In this document: in pieces, positions 6,376-6,386 of the stretch | Position numbering within the stretch: position 1 is the stretch's first letter | How the letters are laid out: the number at the start of each line of letters is the position of its first letter | Assembly (NCBI GenBank): GCA_020216965.1 | Contig: JAIWOJ010000140.1 | Span: forward strand, 1-6,386 | Length of the DNA stretch: 6,386 bases | Source: Prosthecobacter sp. | GTDB taxonomy: Bacteria > Verrucomicrobiota > Verrucomicrobiia > Verrucomicrobiales > Verrucomicrobiaceae | Direction: 5' to 3' | Position numbers and translations under genes: made by a program | The notes under the pieces: model-generated | Databases searched by the model: none | Seen by the model: only the letters and a program-made list of their open reading frames with translations | What the model was told of the DNA's origin: nothing

Positions 6376-6386
6376 GAAAAAAGCCC
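6376..6386 (-). terminator. Possible 3' end of an intrinsic terminator at the window edge
   Basis: Read on the minus strand, the window opens with GGGCTTTTTTC. A GGGC arm followed by six T is what the downstream half of a Rho-independent terminator looks like. The matching GCCC arm would lie just outside the window. If real, it would close an upstream minus-strand gene and make the YifB-type gene the first of a new transcription unit. Confidence 0.25.

Noticed and set aside
1..6386. Search for tRNA, CRISPR arrays, insertion sequence ends, att sites and toxin-antitoxin genes
   Set aside because: No cloverleaf-like segments, regularly spaced repeats, transposase or integrase motifs, or small paired genes were seen; the window is filled by seven ordinary coding sequences.

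Overview
This is a GC-rich window from what looks like a diderm (Gram-negative) chromosome. All seven genes lie on the minus strand, closely packed, and read from right to left. There are no RNA genes, insertion sequences, CRISPR arrays or phage genes, and the longest gap between genes is 129 bases. A KDO-pathway sugar isomerase and a periplasmic efflux adaptor both imply an outer membrane with lipopolysaccharide. Several proteins (the YifB-type ATPase, the ACP and the odd patatin-like protein) and the lack of clear Shine-Dalgarno sequences remind me of Verrucomicrobiota such as Prosthecobacter-like bacteria. That assignment rests on recollection of families, not on a search.

In order of transcription: a possible tail of an upstream terminator sits at the right edge (6376-6386). 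It is followed by a candidate promoter and a YifB/ComM-type AAA+ ATPase (4754-6289), an arabinose-5-phosphate isomerase of the KdsD/KpsF type (3722-4693), and a HlyD/MacA-like membrane-fusion adaptor (2420-3676). A 129-base gap containing a 7-bp perfect hairpin then separates these from a second group. That group comprises a FabG-like ketoacyl-ACP reductase (1547-2290), a specialised acyl carrier protein (1249-1503), a multi-pass flippase-like membrane protein of the LPG_synthase_TM/UPF0104 family (236-1237) and the start of a patatin-like acyl hydrolase (209 down to 1, cut by the window edge).

The most interesting part is the left half. An ACP of the 'GLDSVDAL' type seen in aryl-polyene-like and other dedicated fatty-acyl clusters, its own reductase, a lipid-flippase-like protein and a lipolytic enzyme in one tight array look like part of a dedicated acyl-lipid synthesis and export pathway separate from housekeeping fatty-acid synthesis. 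No ketosynthase, dehydratase or acyltransferase is visible; if the reading is right they should lie beyond base 1 or elsewhere in the genome. The adaptor has no transporter partner in the window. It may serve export of the same product or be an unrelated envelope gene. The right half is mainly conserved single genes.
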